Origin: Pelagomonas calceolata
Taxonomy: Eukaryota; Sar; Pelagophyceae; Pelagomonadales; Pelagomonadaceae
Length of the DNA stretch: 64,000 nt
Assembly (NCBI GenBank): GCA_918797485.1
Contig: CAKKNE010000003.1
Location: 4,774,001 to 4,838,000 of the forward strand
Reading direction: 5' to 3'
Shown: piece by piece, positions 39,140 to 49,683 of the stretch
Position numbering within the stretch: the stretch's first letter is position 1
Layout: the number at the start of each line of letters is the position of its first letter
Notes under the pieces: generated by a model
What the model saw: the letters and a program-made list of their open reading frames with translations, nothing else
The model's database searches: none
What the model was told of the DNA's origin: nothing
Position numbers and translations under genes: made by a program

Positions 39140-39950
39140 CGCAGAGCGGCGCGGCTTATTAGCTAGGGCGCCGACCACTCGTTGCCAGAGCCTGAGACGA
39201 CGTTGCACGAGCTGCACGAGCCTTAATCGATCCAAAGACAATGATGGTCATCTCGTTGAGGCCACTTTTACACCATTTCAGGGCTTTCTCTTGGGACTTC
39301 GCGAAAATCCGTTCGAGGAGCGTCCAAGGGAATACCAAATCCCCTTTTGCCGTCCCGTTCCGTCCGATATGCCCAAACTGACTCCAATTTTTATATTTTT
39401 ATATACAGTGACTCGGATCATGTGATAATTGAGTGGGCCTGAGCCAAGTGGGTTAGTTGCAATAATTAGCCCCCACTGCCAGCGCTTGCCGCCGCGATAT
39501 CAATATGTGAATTTATATGAGTGAGTGAGTGAGTCAATCAGTTCAAAAATTGCTATTGCCGATCGCGCTCATAGCACGGCCCCGGGTATATGGTTATATG
39601 TTAGTGATCATAAATTGACACAATGCCGGATGTTTTTAGGTCTTCCTTCAAGTTAATTTATTTATTTATTACCATGATAGCTGATAGGTTCCCACTTTAG
39701 ACTGAGTGAGAGCACGAGGGTTAGACACGAGGGTTACTCTCTCTATCATGATTGCGCGGCCGGGGCCGTGCCCGGCAGCCCCCACCATCCGTTGCTTCCG
39801 ACTCTAAGTTTCCGTCAGAGTGCGTCACGCGCCGACCGAGGGTTCCTCGAGCACACGTGGACTTTTCATTTTCTAGGGACTTAGGGACTGCCCCCGGGCC
39901 TCAAGGAACACAGGCGCCGCCTCAGCCTCTCTGACACTGCCGCCGCAAAT
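39140..39950. other. Intergenic, AT-rich, with a LINE tail
   Basis: Contains a GAGT tandem stretch near 39515-39535 and the LINE 3' tail listed next. No gene is seen. Confidence 0.4.
39630..39672 (+). mobile_element. Remnant of LINE 3' end (TTTTAGGTCTTCCTT plus TTTA tail)
   Basis: The sequence TTTTTAGGTCTTCCTT followed by repeated TTTA units is the same terminus seen after the LINE stop codons at 59.45 and 61.42 kb. No coding part remains here. Confidence 0.6.
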
Positions 39951-40928
39951 ATGCAGCGAGCTCTTGCAGTCGTCTCGCTGGCGTTCGCATTCTCGGCGAG
40001 GGCGCTGAACCGGCCCGTGACTGCAGCCGCGGCGAGGGTCAAGCGGCTGTCGCGTGACGAGGAGATAAAGCTGGCCGACATAGCACAGCGCGCGTCGCGC
40101 CAAAAAGTAAAACGCGATGCCTTAGCGGCAGAACTGGGTCGACCGCCGACGGCGGAGGAGTGGGCCGGGCGAGTCAAAGAGCACAAATGCGCCCTCGCGC
40201 GCGCGCAGCGCAACGGCCGGCGCGCGCGCGCGGCGCTCGTCGCCGCGAACGGTGGGTTGGCGGTCGCTTTGGCCCGCGCGTACGCCAACCCGCCGTATGC
40301 GACCGCGGACGACCTCGCCCAGGAGGCCTATCTTGGCCTGGCGCGCGCGGCCGAGCGGTTCGACGGGACCCGCGGCGTGCGATTCTCGACCTACGCGACG
40401 CCGTGGGTCCGTGCCGCGTGCGCCGCGTGGCTGCGGCGGACCGCATATTCGACGCGCGTGCCCGAACGCGTCGCTACGCTCGCGGCGCGGGCGCGCCGCG
40501 CGTCGACGCGCCTCGAGGCCGCCGGCGGCGTCGCGCCGTCGCTCGACGACATCGCGCTCGCCGTGAATTCCTCCGCCGCGTCCGTCGACGCGGCGCTCGC
40601 AGCGGCCGCGCGGTCGACGGGCGCCGAACTGGACGCCCCCGCGATCGGCGACGTGAGCCTCGGCGCGACGCTCGCCGACGCAACGGAGCTGGGGGGAGGG
40701 GACCTCAGGTCGGACCTCGGCGCGGCGCTGGCCGCGGCGCTCGGCGACGACGAGCTCCGCGTCGTGCGCCTGCGGTACGGCCTCGACGACGGGATTGTCC
40801 GGTCCACGCGCGACTGCGCCCAGGTCCTGGGCGTCGGCCGCGAGACCGTGCGTCAGACGTGCCTCCGCGCGTTTCGACGCCTCCGCGGCACGCACGCCGG
40901 CGAGGCGCTCCTCGATTACGTAGACTAG
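39951..40928 (+). CDS. Plastid sigma-70-type RNA polymerase sigma factor
   Basis: 325 aa. The start at 39951 gives MQRALAVVSLAFAFSARALN, a signal peptide with a leucine just after the Ala-rich cleavage region, then a Ser/Arg/Ala transit-like stretch. Sigma region 2 is clear (ATADDLAQEAYLGLARAAERF, then RGVRFSTYATPWVRAACAAW), giving core binding and -10 recognition. Region 3 is short, and region 4 carries the -35 helix-turn-helix (RDCAQVLGVGRETVRQTCLR). Sigma factors of this kind are nuclear-encoded and direct the bacterial-type plastid polymerase. Region 1.1 is absent, as in other plastid sigmas. Confidence 0.92.
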   Translation: MQRALAVVSLAFAFSARALNRPVTAAAARVKRLSRDEEIKLADIAQRASRQKVKRDALAAELGRPPTAEEWAGRVKEHKCALARAQRNGRRARAALVAANGGLAVALARAYANPPYATADDLAQEAYLGLARAAERFDGTRGVRFSTYATPWVRAACAAWLRRTAYSTRVPERVATLAARARRASTRLEAAGGVAPSLDDIALAVNSSAASVDAALAAAARSTGAELDAPAIGDVSLGATLADATELGGGDLRSDLGAALAAALGDDELRVVRLRYGLDDGIVRSTRDCAQVLGVGRETVRQTCLRAFRRLRGTHAGEALLDYVD

Positions 40929-41210
40929 CCTCCTTGTGTAACCTGTTGTTTCCGAGCGTCGATGTCCGGTCTCCGTAGACGGTCTCCGACTTTTTACCGA
41001 CTACAAGACAACTACATGGAGCCCTGAGGGCGAATGATGGGCATTGAATGAACTTGAATTCCCCGCGACACTGACGACGTCTGTATTTGGCCCGAACCAA
41101 GGCTGACGACGGGCCTAAACCCGCGCACGCTATTGGAAGCTAGGCCCGTAAGACACTAGCAAGCAAGCGGGGAGCGGCCGCGGCGCGCCATAGGCCGAAG
41201 CCCTCTGAAT

Positions 41211-43670
41211 ATGGCGGCGCCGGAGGCGGCCGACGCGGCGCCCGAGGCGCCCGCAGCCAAGGAGGCGCCGCCCGGGGAGGCGCTCGCGCCGACGGACGAG
41301 GTCGTCGAGAAGTCGCCGCGCGAGCGGTACCTGCGCTTCAAGGAGTTAATCGGCAAGGGCAGCTACAAGGAGGTCTGGCGCGCGTACGATAGCGTCGAGG
41401 GCATCGAGGTCGCCTGGAACGTCGTCAACCTCAAGAACATGCCGGCGCACGAGAAGGCGCGCGTGATCAACGAAGTGAGGCTGCTGGACCGGCTGGATCA
41501 CGAGAATATCATCGATTTTCACGGGTCCTGGGTGAACCGCGATCGGGGGGAAGTGTGCTTTATCACCGAGATCTTGTCCTCGGGCTCGCTCAAGCGCTTC
41601 ATTCAACGGGTGCAGGTCGTGAGGTGGAAGATCATCAAGCGGTGGATGCGGCAGATTCTGAAAGCTCTCGCGTACTTGCACTCGAGGGACCCCAAGATCA
41701 TCCACCGCGACATCAAGTGCGACAACATCTTCATCAACGGCGCTTCCGGGGATTTGAGGGTCGGCGACCTGGGCTTGTCCACAGCTCGAGCCGCCGACGA
41801 CGCGGCGAGCAAGGGACGTAGCGTGTTGGGCACGCCCGAGTTCATGGCGCCGGAGTTGTACGACGAGGCCTACGACGAAAAGGTGGACGTCTACGCGTTC
41901 GGCATGTGCGCGCTCGAGATGATCACGAAGCAGCTCCCCTACGCGGAATGCCGCAACGCGACGCAGATCTACAAGAAGGTCCAGGCCGACGTGCCGCCCG
42001 ACGCCCTCGCCTTGGTGCCCGACGAGCGCGCGGCGGCGTTCGTGCGGCTGTGCGTTCGGCGAGACCCGGCGGCTCGGCCGTCCGCCTCCGAACTCCTCGC
42101 GCACCCGTTCCTGGTGCCCGACCCGGCCTTCGGCGAGACCGAGGTCAAGCTGCTCGCGCCGCCCAGGACGCTCGCGCCCGTCGCCGAGCGCGCGGGCGCG
42201 TCGGGCGCGCCGTCTTTGGACTCGGCGGGCTCCGAGGACCGCAGCAGCCCCGGCCGCGGTCCGGACGGCGACAGGACGGCGCCGGCGCCGCCGCCGCCGC
42301 CGCCGCGCCCCGCTTCGCACGGCGCCGCGCCGCCGCCGCCGCCTCATCGGTCCGAGTCGGCGCAGTCGCTCGCCTCGTCGGCCGCGCTCGACTCGCCCGC
42401 GCGGCCCGCGTCGCCGCGGCCGCCGCACGACGAGGAGGCCGACGACGACGCGTTCATCGCCAACATGCCGTCGAGCGAGACGTCGATGAAGGACGTCGAG
42501 AACCGCGTCCGCGAGGGCCGCCGCCGCCGCGAGGACGACGCCGACGCGGCCGCCGCGGCCGCGGCCACCGCGCGCGAGGGCCGCGACGCGAAGCCGCGGC
42601 GCGCGCGGGACGCGTCGTCCGACTCGGCGCGATCGCGCGCGTCGGACCGCGCGCCGCCCAAGGCGTCGACCGCCGGCGGCGGCCTCTCGCGCGCGTCGTC
42701 GGCGGTGTCGCTCGACGGCGCGGCCGTCGCGACCGACATGGGCCCGCCGGCGCCGCGCGCGCCGCGCGGCGGTTCGAGCGACCCGGGCGGGCCGCCGCCG
42801 CGCGCCGACTCGGAGACGAGCTCGTCGTCGCGGCCGCCGACGCCGCGCGTCGACGCCGCGGGACCCGACGCGTCGCTCGCGTCGAGCCGCGCGCCGTCGC
42901 CCGTCGCCGGTCGGCCGGACCGGCCCCTGGCGGGGGCGCCGCCGCCGCGGTTCCGCATGCGGCCGTCGACGAAGCCCGTCGGCGCGCTCAGCGACGGCGC
43001 CGTCAGCGTCAACATCCTCTACGCGTTCGACGGCGTGAACCACAGCGTGGACTTTGAGTACGACGTCTCCGAGGCCCCGGAGACCGTCGCCGTCGAGTTC
43101 GCGCGCGAGTGCGGGTACCCGGCCGAGGAGGTCGCGGCCGACGTCGCCGAGTTCCTCGAGAGGGTCCGGCGCGACGTCGCGAGCCGCGTCGACGACGGCG
43201 CCGCCGGCGCCGGCGCCGACGACCCGGAGGCGGCGGAGGCGCTGCGCGAGTACGAGCGGCTGACGCGGCGAACGCAGCACATCCACGAGGACCGACTCGG
43301 CAAGCTGAAAAGTTCGCGGGACGCGTGCGCCGCGGCGCAGCGCGAGGCGCTGTCGAAGATCGACCGCGACGCGAAGGACCTCGAGCGGCGCGAGCGGGAC
43401 CTCGAGAACGCGCGCGCGGCGCACGCCGCGGACGCCGAGCGCCTCGCGCGCAAGTTCGAGAAGGACATGCTCGACTTCGAGCACAAGGAGCGCATCGAGC
43501 TCGCGAACCACCGGCGGCGCCTCGACGACTTCGCCGCGCGGTACCGGGCCGCCGGGGCCGCGCGCCGCGCCGACCGCGACCGGCGGGCCGCCGCCGACGC
43601 GGTGCGGGGGGACGCCGCGCCGCCCGAGGCGCCGCCCGAGCCGTCCGCGCCACCGTTGTCCCCGGCCTAG
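41211..43670 (+). CDS. WNK: WNK-family protein kinase
   Basis: 819 aa. The kinase domain lies at about residues 40-305. The Gly loop is GKGSYKEVWRAYD with its lysine in strand 2, and the usual subdomain II lysine is replaced (IEVAWNVV). That with-no-lysine layout defines WNK kinases. HRDIKCDNIFI, VGDLGLST and GTPEFMAPELYDEAYDEKVD complete the domain. After a long Ser/Pro/Arg-rich disordered region, residues about 600-660 (VNILYAFDGVNHSVDFEYDV, then VAVEFARECGYP) fit the OSR1-C-like autoinhibitory fold of WNKs. A coiled coil (LEKDxxxFEHKERIEL-like) closes the protein. WNKs sense chloride and osmotic state in animals and control flowering and stress in plants; the role here is unknown. Confidence 0.93.
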   Translation: MAAPEAADAAPEAPAAKEAPPGEALAPTDEVVEKSPRERYLRFKELIGKGSYKEVWRAYDSVEGIEVAWNVVNLKNMPAHEKARVINEVRLLDRLDHENIIDFHGSWVNRDRGEVCFITEILSSGSLKRFIQRVQVVRWKIIKRWMRQILKALAYLHSRDPKIIHRDIKCDNIFINGASGDLRVGDLGLSTARAADDAASKGRSVLGTPEFMAPELYDEAYDEKVDVYAFGMCALEMITKQLPYAECRNATQIYKKVQADVPPDALALVPDERAAAFVRLCVRRDPAARPSASELLAHPFLVPDPAFGETEVKLLAPPRTLAPVAERAGASGAPSLDSAGSEDRSSPGRGPDGDRTAPAPPPPPPRPASHGAAPPPPPHRSESAQSLASSAALDSPARPASPRPPHDEEADDDAFIANMPSSETSMKDVENRVREGRRRREDDADAAAAAAATAREGRDAKPRRARDASSDSARSRASDRAPPKASTAGGGLSRASSAVSLDGAAVATDMGPPAPRAPRGGSSDPGGPPPRADSETSSSSRPPTPRVDAAGPDASLASSRAPSPVAGRPDRPLAGAPPPRFRMRPSTKPVGALSDGAVSVNILYAFDGVNHSVDFEYDVSEAPETVAVEFARECGYPAEEVAADVAEFLERVRRDVASRVDDGAAGAGADDPEAAEALREYERLTRRTQHIHEDRLGKLKSSRDACAAAQREALSKIDRDAKDLERRERDLENARAAHAADAERLARKFEKDMLDFEHKERIELANHRRRLDDFAARYRAAGAARRADRDRRAAADAVRGDAAPPEAPPEPSAPPLSPA

Positions 43671-44474
43671 AGCCCCGTTTCTTGTGTGCTTTTCTCGTGT
43701 CTACCCAGTGAGGTCCCATTCTCTCGCCCGGCGCCCGGGAGTGCTTGCCAGAGCGGGAATGAAGGCCAGTTTGACTATTCTGGCATAGTACTAAACTCTA
43801 GAAAGAAGTTCGGAAATCTCCGAAAAACCCAGGCAGATTTTTGAAACCAGCGCTCCCGGGGCTAGTGCCCGCGCGAGTGCTTTTGTTTCTTGAGTGTGCG
43901 AGTGATGCGTAGAGTCGAGACGGTCCGTAATAATTCACGTGGCCGCTTTGTCGAAAAGCTTGATACTGACCACTCCATTGACCCCCGGCCCCAGGACGAT
44001 GTCCGCGGGGACACAAAATTAAAAACACAAAACGGGTTTTCCTCCCGACTTTTTTTTACCCTTGTGGGCATCCGTTGGCCGCCGCGGACCCCCTCGACGC
44101 CCTCGCCGGGGGCTGAAGGGAGAGGATCGTTTTAGGCAGATTAGCTGCAGATTAGCTGCAATCAAGCCACTGCGGCAAACACGTCTCTCAGCGGCGCCCT
44201 GAACAACCCGAGACGCGAAGTCAGCTATGTCTGTCGACGTCGCCAGAAAGCCGCGAGACGGCGCCGGCGGACGCAGCCCGGTCGCTGAGCGTCAGTCGCT
44301 GCCATGCGGCTCCAGCGGAGCGGGCGGCGGCGGCGCTCACTCAGCTCGGCCCTTCCAACGGCTCTGCTACGAGGCGCCGCCCCGAAGAAGAGGGCACGAG
44401 AGAGAAGGCGGGGCGCCGGCGTCGGCCCCGCGCGCGGCGCGATTCTCCCCCGCGGCGAACGCAGGCGTCCCAAC
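43671..44474. other. Intergenic, no gene seen
   Basis: Includes a GACTATTCTGGCATAGTA segment (43773-43790) repeated at 45246-45263 with one base changed. The region just before 44475 is open in several frames but low in complexity. Confidence 0.4.
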
Positions 44475-45017
44475 ATGCAGAAAGTCCTGATCGCCCTGTT
44501 CGCGACCGGCGCGGCGGCACTCGCGCCGGCGCCGGCCACGGGCGTCGCGGCGAACCGGCGCGCGGCGCTCCAGAAGGTCGCCGGCGCCGTCGCGGGCGCG
44601 CTCGCGCTGCCGCAGGTCGCGTCGGCCGACGGTGCCGTGTCGACGGCGACGGTCGCGCGGTCGCGCGGCATCTACGGCGGCCGGATCGCGGCGCTCTCGG
44701 GCGCGGTCTCCAAGGGCGACTTCGCGGCCGTCGCCGACGAGAAGAACGCGTTCATCCTGTTCAACTCGGGCGCGTACCAGCTCAAGACGCCCGCGGCCAA
44801 GGCGGCCAAGGCCGTCGCCCAGGAGGGCACGGCCGATATCTTCGCCGCCGTCGACGCCAAGGACGCCGGCAAGCTGAAGGCCGCGTACGCGGCTTACACG
44901 AAGAACGCCGGCATCGACCTCTCGCCCGCCAAGGAGTCTGTCATGGGCGGCCAGGGCTTCGGGAGCGACTACGACTGGAAGAACCGCACGCCGAAGGGCA
45001 CGGTGTACCAGCGCTAG
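44475..45017 (+). CDS. Thylakoid-lumen photosystem II extrinsic-type protein (PsbQ'/Psb31-like)
   Basis: 180 aa from the ATG at 44475. The leader is tripartite: a signal peptide (MQKVLIALFATGAAALAPAPA), a transit stretch, then a second hydrophobic segment preceded by twin arginines (NRRAALQKVAGAVAGALAL) ending ASADG, typical of import into the thylakoid lumen by the Tat route. The mature part is a four-helix type small protein: RIAALSGAVSKGDFAAVADE, KNAFILFNSGAYQL, IFAAVDAKDAGKLKAAYAAY, then SDYDWKNRTPKGTVYQR. This organisation matches the PsbQ'/Psb31 class of oxygen-evolving-complex extrinsic proteins in red-lineage algae, but I cannot tell the members apart. The frame upstream of 44475 is open but Arg-rich and not part of the leader. 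Confidence 0.6.
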   Translation: MQKVLIALFATGAAALAPAPATGVAANRRAALQKVAGAVAGALALPQVASADGAVSTATVARSRGIYGGRIAALSGAVSKGDFAAVADEKNAFILFNSGAYQLKTPAAKAAKAVAQEGTADIFAAVDAKDAGKLKAAYAAYTKNAGIDLSPAKESVMGGQGFGSDYDWKNRTPKGTVYQR

Positions 45018-45643
45018 GCCGAGCCCCGCCGGAGGGAACGGGCACGCGCTAGACTGTAACTGCGCCAGTGACTCTATAAAGGCAGTGTGGGGATAGATCA
45101 TCAGACCGAACTATCCATGGAGAGCAGAGGAGGCGTGTCCTTGAGTTTCAGGCTCAGTTTCTACCTAGTACCTCCGAGTCCACCTCTAGTCTGAGTCTAG
45201 AGTACCTACGGTACCTCAGAGCAGAGCGGAAATTAAGGGAGATTTAACTATTCTGGCATAGTAAATTTTTGAAAAGCTTTTCAAAACCGGGGAGGTTTTT
45301 TGAAAAAACCCAGGGCTCCGGGGGCTTGCACTCCCTCCTATAACGCGCGGTCGCGCGGCGGCGCGGCGGCGATGAATCCGTGGCCGGGGCCCACCGGGTT
45401 CTTCGAGGTCGATTGGCGCATTTGAGGGACATTGCTCTTGTGTTAGCTGATTTGGAGAAGAATGGCATAACAGCGGAGCCATCAAAAATCGTTCTTCGCA
45501 ATGCAGAGACTGCGAGTTATAAGAAGGACAGACAGCTGCACAGCTTGAACAGGCCCGGGCGTTTGGAGGAGAGGAACAAATAATAGATGATAAAGAAGAT
45601 AACAATGGCATTCAAGTGCGACAAAAAAGTGTTAGAACAGGCC
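45018..45643. other. Intergenic between convergent genes
   Basis: Holds a motif copy (45202-45215), the second copy of the CTATTCTGGCATAGTA segment and T/A-rich stretches with an AAAGCTTTT core near 45270. No gene is seen. Confidence 0.4.
45202..45215. repeat. GTACCTACGGTACC motif copy
   Basis: One copy of the dispersed motif, 185 bp past the stop of the lumen-protein gene. It is not near a gene start. Confidence 0.7.
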
Positions 45644-47266
45644 TCACCACATGGGCGGCGCACGAGACCACCACGCAGGCGGCGGCGATCCGGGACGGTC
45701 CGGCGCCATGAAGGCTAGCCACTCTGAGTCGGGCGGGGGAGGGCGCAAGTCGCGAAGAGGGATCGCGCCAGTGCTGCTCCGCGAAAACGAGAAAGGCGGA
45801 TCCGGCTCCCGAGAAGCCACCGCCTCGGCCTCGAAGCGCCGCAAAAACGAGCCAATGTCGGCGGTGGCATCACCGTCGCTGTCGCCGCCGCCATCGACCA
45901 TCGACGCAAGGAATTCTCTCTCGACGTCGGGTACTGCGTCCGGCAACCGCAGGGCAAACCGGACGGCAGCTGCAATTGCTTGGCGGCGCTGTACGACGGT
46001 GTTCAGCGAGTCCTCGTGGACGATCTGTCGGACGTTCGCAAGCGCAGCGCGTGGAGACGCGTGCCGCAGCGTCGCTGGGCTCCCGTCGCGCGGCGAGCGG
46101 TACTCGAACAGCAGTGGTGGCCGCGGCGTCGTCACGCGGCCAGTGGAGACCACTGCAGCGCGTTCGAACCACGCTCGTGCTGCGGCGCTGTGGAACTTCA
46201 GCGGGTGGATGAGGATGCTCTCGGTCGTTGGTGGTGCGCTGTTCCGGCTGGTGCTTAGTGGCCCGTTATGGGCCCTACGAAACGGCAGGACCGCCAGCAA
46301 GAGGCGCGCGCCCGGCGCGAGGCACCGTCGCCAGAAATGGCCCGACAGCGCGTCGCCACCGGGCGCAAAGGCCGCCTTGTGGCGCAGGGCCTCACGCGTC
46401 GCCAGCACGGGCGCAGCTGCGACCGCCTCGACGTGGCGTTTTACAAAATCTGTCGCATATCTGCACGCAGCGACTGCTTTTGCGAGAGGAGCAGATAAAA
46501 TCTCGCCCGACACCAGGAATGGAAAGATTGTGGGGGCAGCCTCAATGCTTCTTTGGTAAATACAGTTTTTCTTGGAAAAGTGGATTTCCAAGGCACCGAG
46601 GTACGATGCGTTCAGCAACCTACCATGAGGAAATGCCAGGTTCGGTCCGCGGTAGCAGCCCCCGTCCATGCGCTTCCAGAAGTGCTTGGTTTGAATCATT
46701 TCCACGCTCCCGAACCGCGCGACGAGCGCCGGCGTGGCGACGTCGAACGTGCGGTTCCAAAAGCGGACTGCGTCGTACTGGAGCCAAGCGAGGGACCCGT
46801 ACGCAACGTATTCGGCGCGCGCGCGCCCTGCGAGGTTCCGGAGGTCGAACGCGAGGCTTCCAATTGCCACCCAGTGGTCGTCCTCGAGCTTACCGTACCA
46901 GAGCGCCGGGGGTAGATCTCTTAAAGCGGCGGAATACCACGCGCGCACCTTGCACGCCAATACCGCCTGCTTGAAAGGACCGCCGCCCTCGGGACACGCG
47001 ACGCCGAGCAGGTCGCCGCGCGTCGCGTTCTCCTGCCGGATCGCGGGCGCGCGCGTGGCCTCCGCGCCGAGAACGAAGCGCAGCGCGACGTGTTCTTTCC
47101 CGGCCACCGGCGCGACGTGCAACCGCGCAGCGTCGCGGTACGCTTGGTTGTCGGGCGCGCACGTGATGCCGAGCGCGAGTAGCAGCTCCGGCGGCTCCCG
47201 CTGTGGCGCCTGGTGTGCGCTACTGCAGATGAGGGCGAGGGCGGCTGCGCATCGGCGCCACGCCAT
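45644..47266 (-). CDS. GT31-like (galactosyltransferase-type) glycosyltransferase
   Basis: 540 aa from the ATG at 47266; MAWRRCAAALALICSSAHQA is a secretory leader or short anchor. The N-terminal half follows GT31 order: a nucleotide-binding opening (LLLALGITCAPDNQAYRDAA), a strand LRFVLGAEA, RGDLLGVACPE, then FKQAVLACKVRAWYSAA and the metal-site block WYGKLEDDHWVAIG, where EDD stands in the place of DDD/DxD. LEIHFSKKNCIY and WKRMDGGCYRG follow. The C-terminal 200 residues are basic and Pro/Arg/Ser-rich without a known domain. GT31 enzymes add Gal or GlcNAc in beta-1,3 linkage in the Golgi. The assignment is to the fold and motif order, not to a substrate. Confidence 0.6.
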   Translation of the reverse strand: MAWRRCAAALALICSSAHQAPQREPPELLLALGITCAPDNQAYRDAARLHVAPVAGKEHVALRFVLGAEATRAPAIRQENATRGDLLGVACPEGGGPFKQAVLACKVRAWYSAALRDLPPALWYGKLEDDHWVAIGSLAFDLRNLAGRARAEYVAYGSLAWLQYDAVRFWNRTFDVATPALVARFGSVEMIQTKHFWKRMDGGCYRGPNLAFPHGRLLNASYLGALEIHFSKKNCIYQRSIEAAPTIFPFLVSGEILSAPLAKAVAACRYATDFVKRHVEAVAAAPVLATREALRHKAAFAPGGDALSGHFWRRCLAPGARLLLAVLPFRRAHNGPLSTSRNSAPPTTESILIHPLKFHSAAARAWFERAAVVSTGRVTTPRPPLLFEYRSPRDGSPATLRHASPRAALANVRQIVHEDSLNTVVQRRQAIAAAVRFALRLPDAVPDVEREFLASMVDGGGDSDGDATADIGSFLRRFEAEAVASREPDPPFSFSRSSTGAIPLRDLRPPPPDSEWLAFMAPDRPGSPPPAWWSRAPPMW

Positions 47267-47477
47267 GCTTCTGGGCAGCCGAGTTATCTCCTCATTTTTT
47301 TGTGCATGGGTCGTGTCGATGGCGTCGATCTTCGAACATGTTCCTGCGTGCTTGCATGCATACAGGTGCCTATATAGAGGGAGAAACCTCTAGCCCTTCT
47401 AACTACGCCACTCTCGTAGTGGGTTGCTAAGCGCCATCTCTAGTTATGTACAACTTGTATTAGGGATGCCTACCGCA

Positions 47478-47496
47478 GTACCGTACCGTAGGTACC
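47478..47496. repeat. GTACCGTAGGTACC motif copy
   Basis: The motif lies 212 bp upstream of the GT31-like gene's ATG (minus strand). An ACTCTCGTAG 10-mer lies about 65 bp to its left, as at the 36 and 53.6 kb sites. Confidence 0.75.
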
Positions 47497-47786
47497 AGGA
47501 TTAGACATAGTAACCGTAGTTAGCCCCACTGGCGCTTCAACTCATACTAGCTATATCCCCTTTTTACGCCAGCGGGGAGAAGCGTCCACCGGCGGATGCC
47601 TCGGTACAAGCATGGCGTCCAACGGACTAAATATAGCAGAGTTTCGAGGCTTAGTGTACTGATAGTCTCGGACAGAGTAGTCGTAATCGAGGAATTAGGG
47701 GTGCCTAGCGTGGTCTCTGGCTACTGCGGGCCCACGGGGGTTGCGGAACAGTGCCGCCCGTCGAAGCAGCACTCTCGGAATCGGCT

Positions 47787-48086
47787 CTAGACGACGCACG
47801 AACACCACCGCGGAGCTCTAGCCCGGCCGCCCACGACTTCAAGGCAACGCGTCCCATCACGACAAAAGAGGGCAGTTTTGGAGCCCCAGTAATTCACCTC
47901 GTGTGTGCGGACCAGGAGGCTGGCAAACGACGCAAGTTTTGGCTTAGTTTTGAGGTAGCGGTACAGCTCTTCTCGACCTGGAACTCCTAACTCACATTTC
48001 GCCACATCCTTCCAAGTTCTGGCGCCATGGACATGCTTATGGATGATATCGCAGGCATCTGGCCGTCCGGTCGCCTTCCACACCAC
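47787..48086 (-). pseudogene. Coding-like fragment of unknown origin
   Basis: A 99-codon frame without an ATG (it opens with GTG just after a stop codon). The run DIIHKHVHGARTWKDVAKCEL and LYRYLKTKPKLASFASLLVR reads like real protein rather than shadow. It has no neighbouring exon that I can attach. It could be one exon of an unseen gene, a degraded gene copy or an element part. Confidence 0.25.
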
Positions 48087-48663
48087 GATTTAGTGCTCCG
48101 TCGAGGCTGTCGAGGCCTTATCCGCGGGCTGCCGCCAGAGCAGTAACAAGCGTCAAGACCTACCCGAAAAGCACGCGGACATCGAGCTAGTGACCCGTAT
48201 GCATTGTCGGAGCGGTCGCACGGAGCTTACCACTGCACCATAAGTCTATGTGGGGCCGCTCTACGACGGCTGTCCGAGAGTGTCCGCGTGTTGACGTCAG
48301 ACCGTCGTGTTCATCAGCGGCGTCATGTTGGCGTCGATACCAGGTGGGTGGAGGCGTCGTAGGACGCCCGCGCTGGTACTTTGGGCAGCCGCAATACCGC
48401 TGCCCCGGTGCGCGCGACTATGGCTTCGCAGAGGCGCGACTATGCTCTCGCAACCTTCGCCGGGCTGTAACTCGGCACGATGGAGGAGTTAGAAGACGAT
48501 CCAAGTAGCGAAATGCTCGCAATCGAGCTGTACAGGCCGGCCGTTTACGCCGCTCGTACCTTTGATCTACTTTATGTAGGCTAGCTGCGTATGTACGTGT
48601 ACTATGCCGTTTCATAGTCCCCCCCCCTACTGTGTCTAATCCAAGTACCGCAGTAGGACCCTG

Positions 48664-49430
48664 CCGTACCGTAGGTACCTACGGTACCGTGCTAGAAAAA
48701 TACCCCTATCCTTACCCTAGTAGTCCCTATTCCCTCCTAGACTATTAAGAACGCGTATGAGCACAACCTCTCTCCGTATTTTAGTACCACGGGGTCTGGC
48801 AACTAGGGAATCAGTGCAAAGCACTGCCGTGCTCCTAGGCACCTCACTGCCTAGTATTTTTAGCAGGTTATGGGCCCACGGCCGTTCAACTTTGCGTTGA
48901 TACCCTGTTAGACTCCAACACTCAGAAACCCCTCCACCAGGTCGGTCACGGTTGACTCTTGCGGTACGGGAGTCGACGCTCTGCCTGAACTTGGCACCGT
49001 CTCCCTACTGGTTGATTGGTTTCGAAAACGACCTACATAACAGCAGATATACATCGCTGTAAGCACACAAGCAGATGAGGAAAGAGCTGACGTATTTTCA
49101 AAGTACGATGGATGGGCTTTCTATGATGAACAACACATCTCGAACCCCCCAATAGACTACAGAAAATTCCAAGAACTTGCCAAACAAATGCTAGTATCTG
49201 TGGACCACTCAAGTGAGTCAGCACCAGAAGAGTCAAAGACCCCAAAACACATCTTCGACCTGAGATCTAAGGACAAATACAATGGCTTCCCCATCGCAAA
49301 AGAAGCTGATGTTATCCCCGTTTTGTATGTACTACTTTGCAACATAGACTACCTACCTGGGATAATCAAGTACCTGAAAGAAAGCAGATCATTAAAGAGC
49401 TTCTGGGTGCCCAGGGTATTCTCACTTGCC
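48664..49430 (+). mobile_element. Ty1/copia retrotransposon 5' fragment (fossil, broken)
   Basis: As at 35.4 kb, a nonamer array (48664-48689) sits near the presumed start of an LTR that ends in CA at 48865. The half-tRNA-iMet site GGTTATGGGCCC follows at 48866-48877. A low-GC stretch then reads open for about 110 codons (YIAVSTQADEERADVFSKYD, later NGFPIAKEADVIPVLY), in the place of gag. A segment at about 49433-49457 is shared, reversed, with 61467-61491. Only the 5' part remains. Confidence 0.65.
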
Positions 49431-49469
49431 AGTGGGCTTTGTAGGGTCGTTTCCCGCTGTTCCCCCCAG

Positions 49470-49683
49470 TGAAGTGAACTTACTTTAGGTTCACCCCGGT
49501 GTTTTTACGGCGCCTACTTAGCGCCGGGCTTGATCCACTTGGATAAGTAGAAAGATACGGGATATAGGGAAATATCAGCTCCGAGCCGTCGGCTGACGCG
49601 CGTGCTGATAGGCGAGTAATGTAGCCCAGATCCGGCGATAGGGGCTATGGCGTTGCAGACGATGCCCAGGGAGTTTTGCCTCG
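49470..49683 (-). mobile_element. Ty3/gypsy-type solo LTR (fossil)
   Basis: About 214 bp matching the LTR at 30098-30328 in reverse. On the minus strand it ends in the TTCACTTCA terminus and carries the shared CACTTGGATAAGTA-type core (written on the plus strand). No coding part adjoins it. Visible differences throughout indicate that the two copies are not recent duplicates. Confidence 0.7.
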
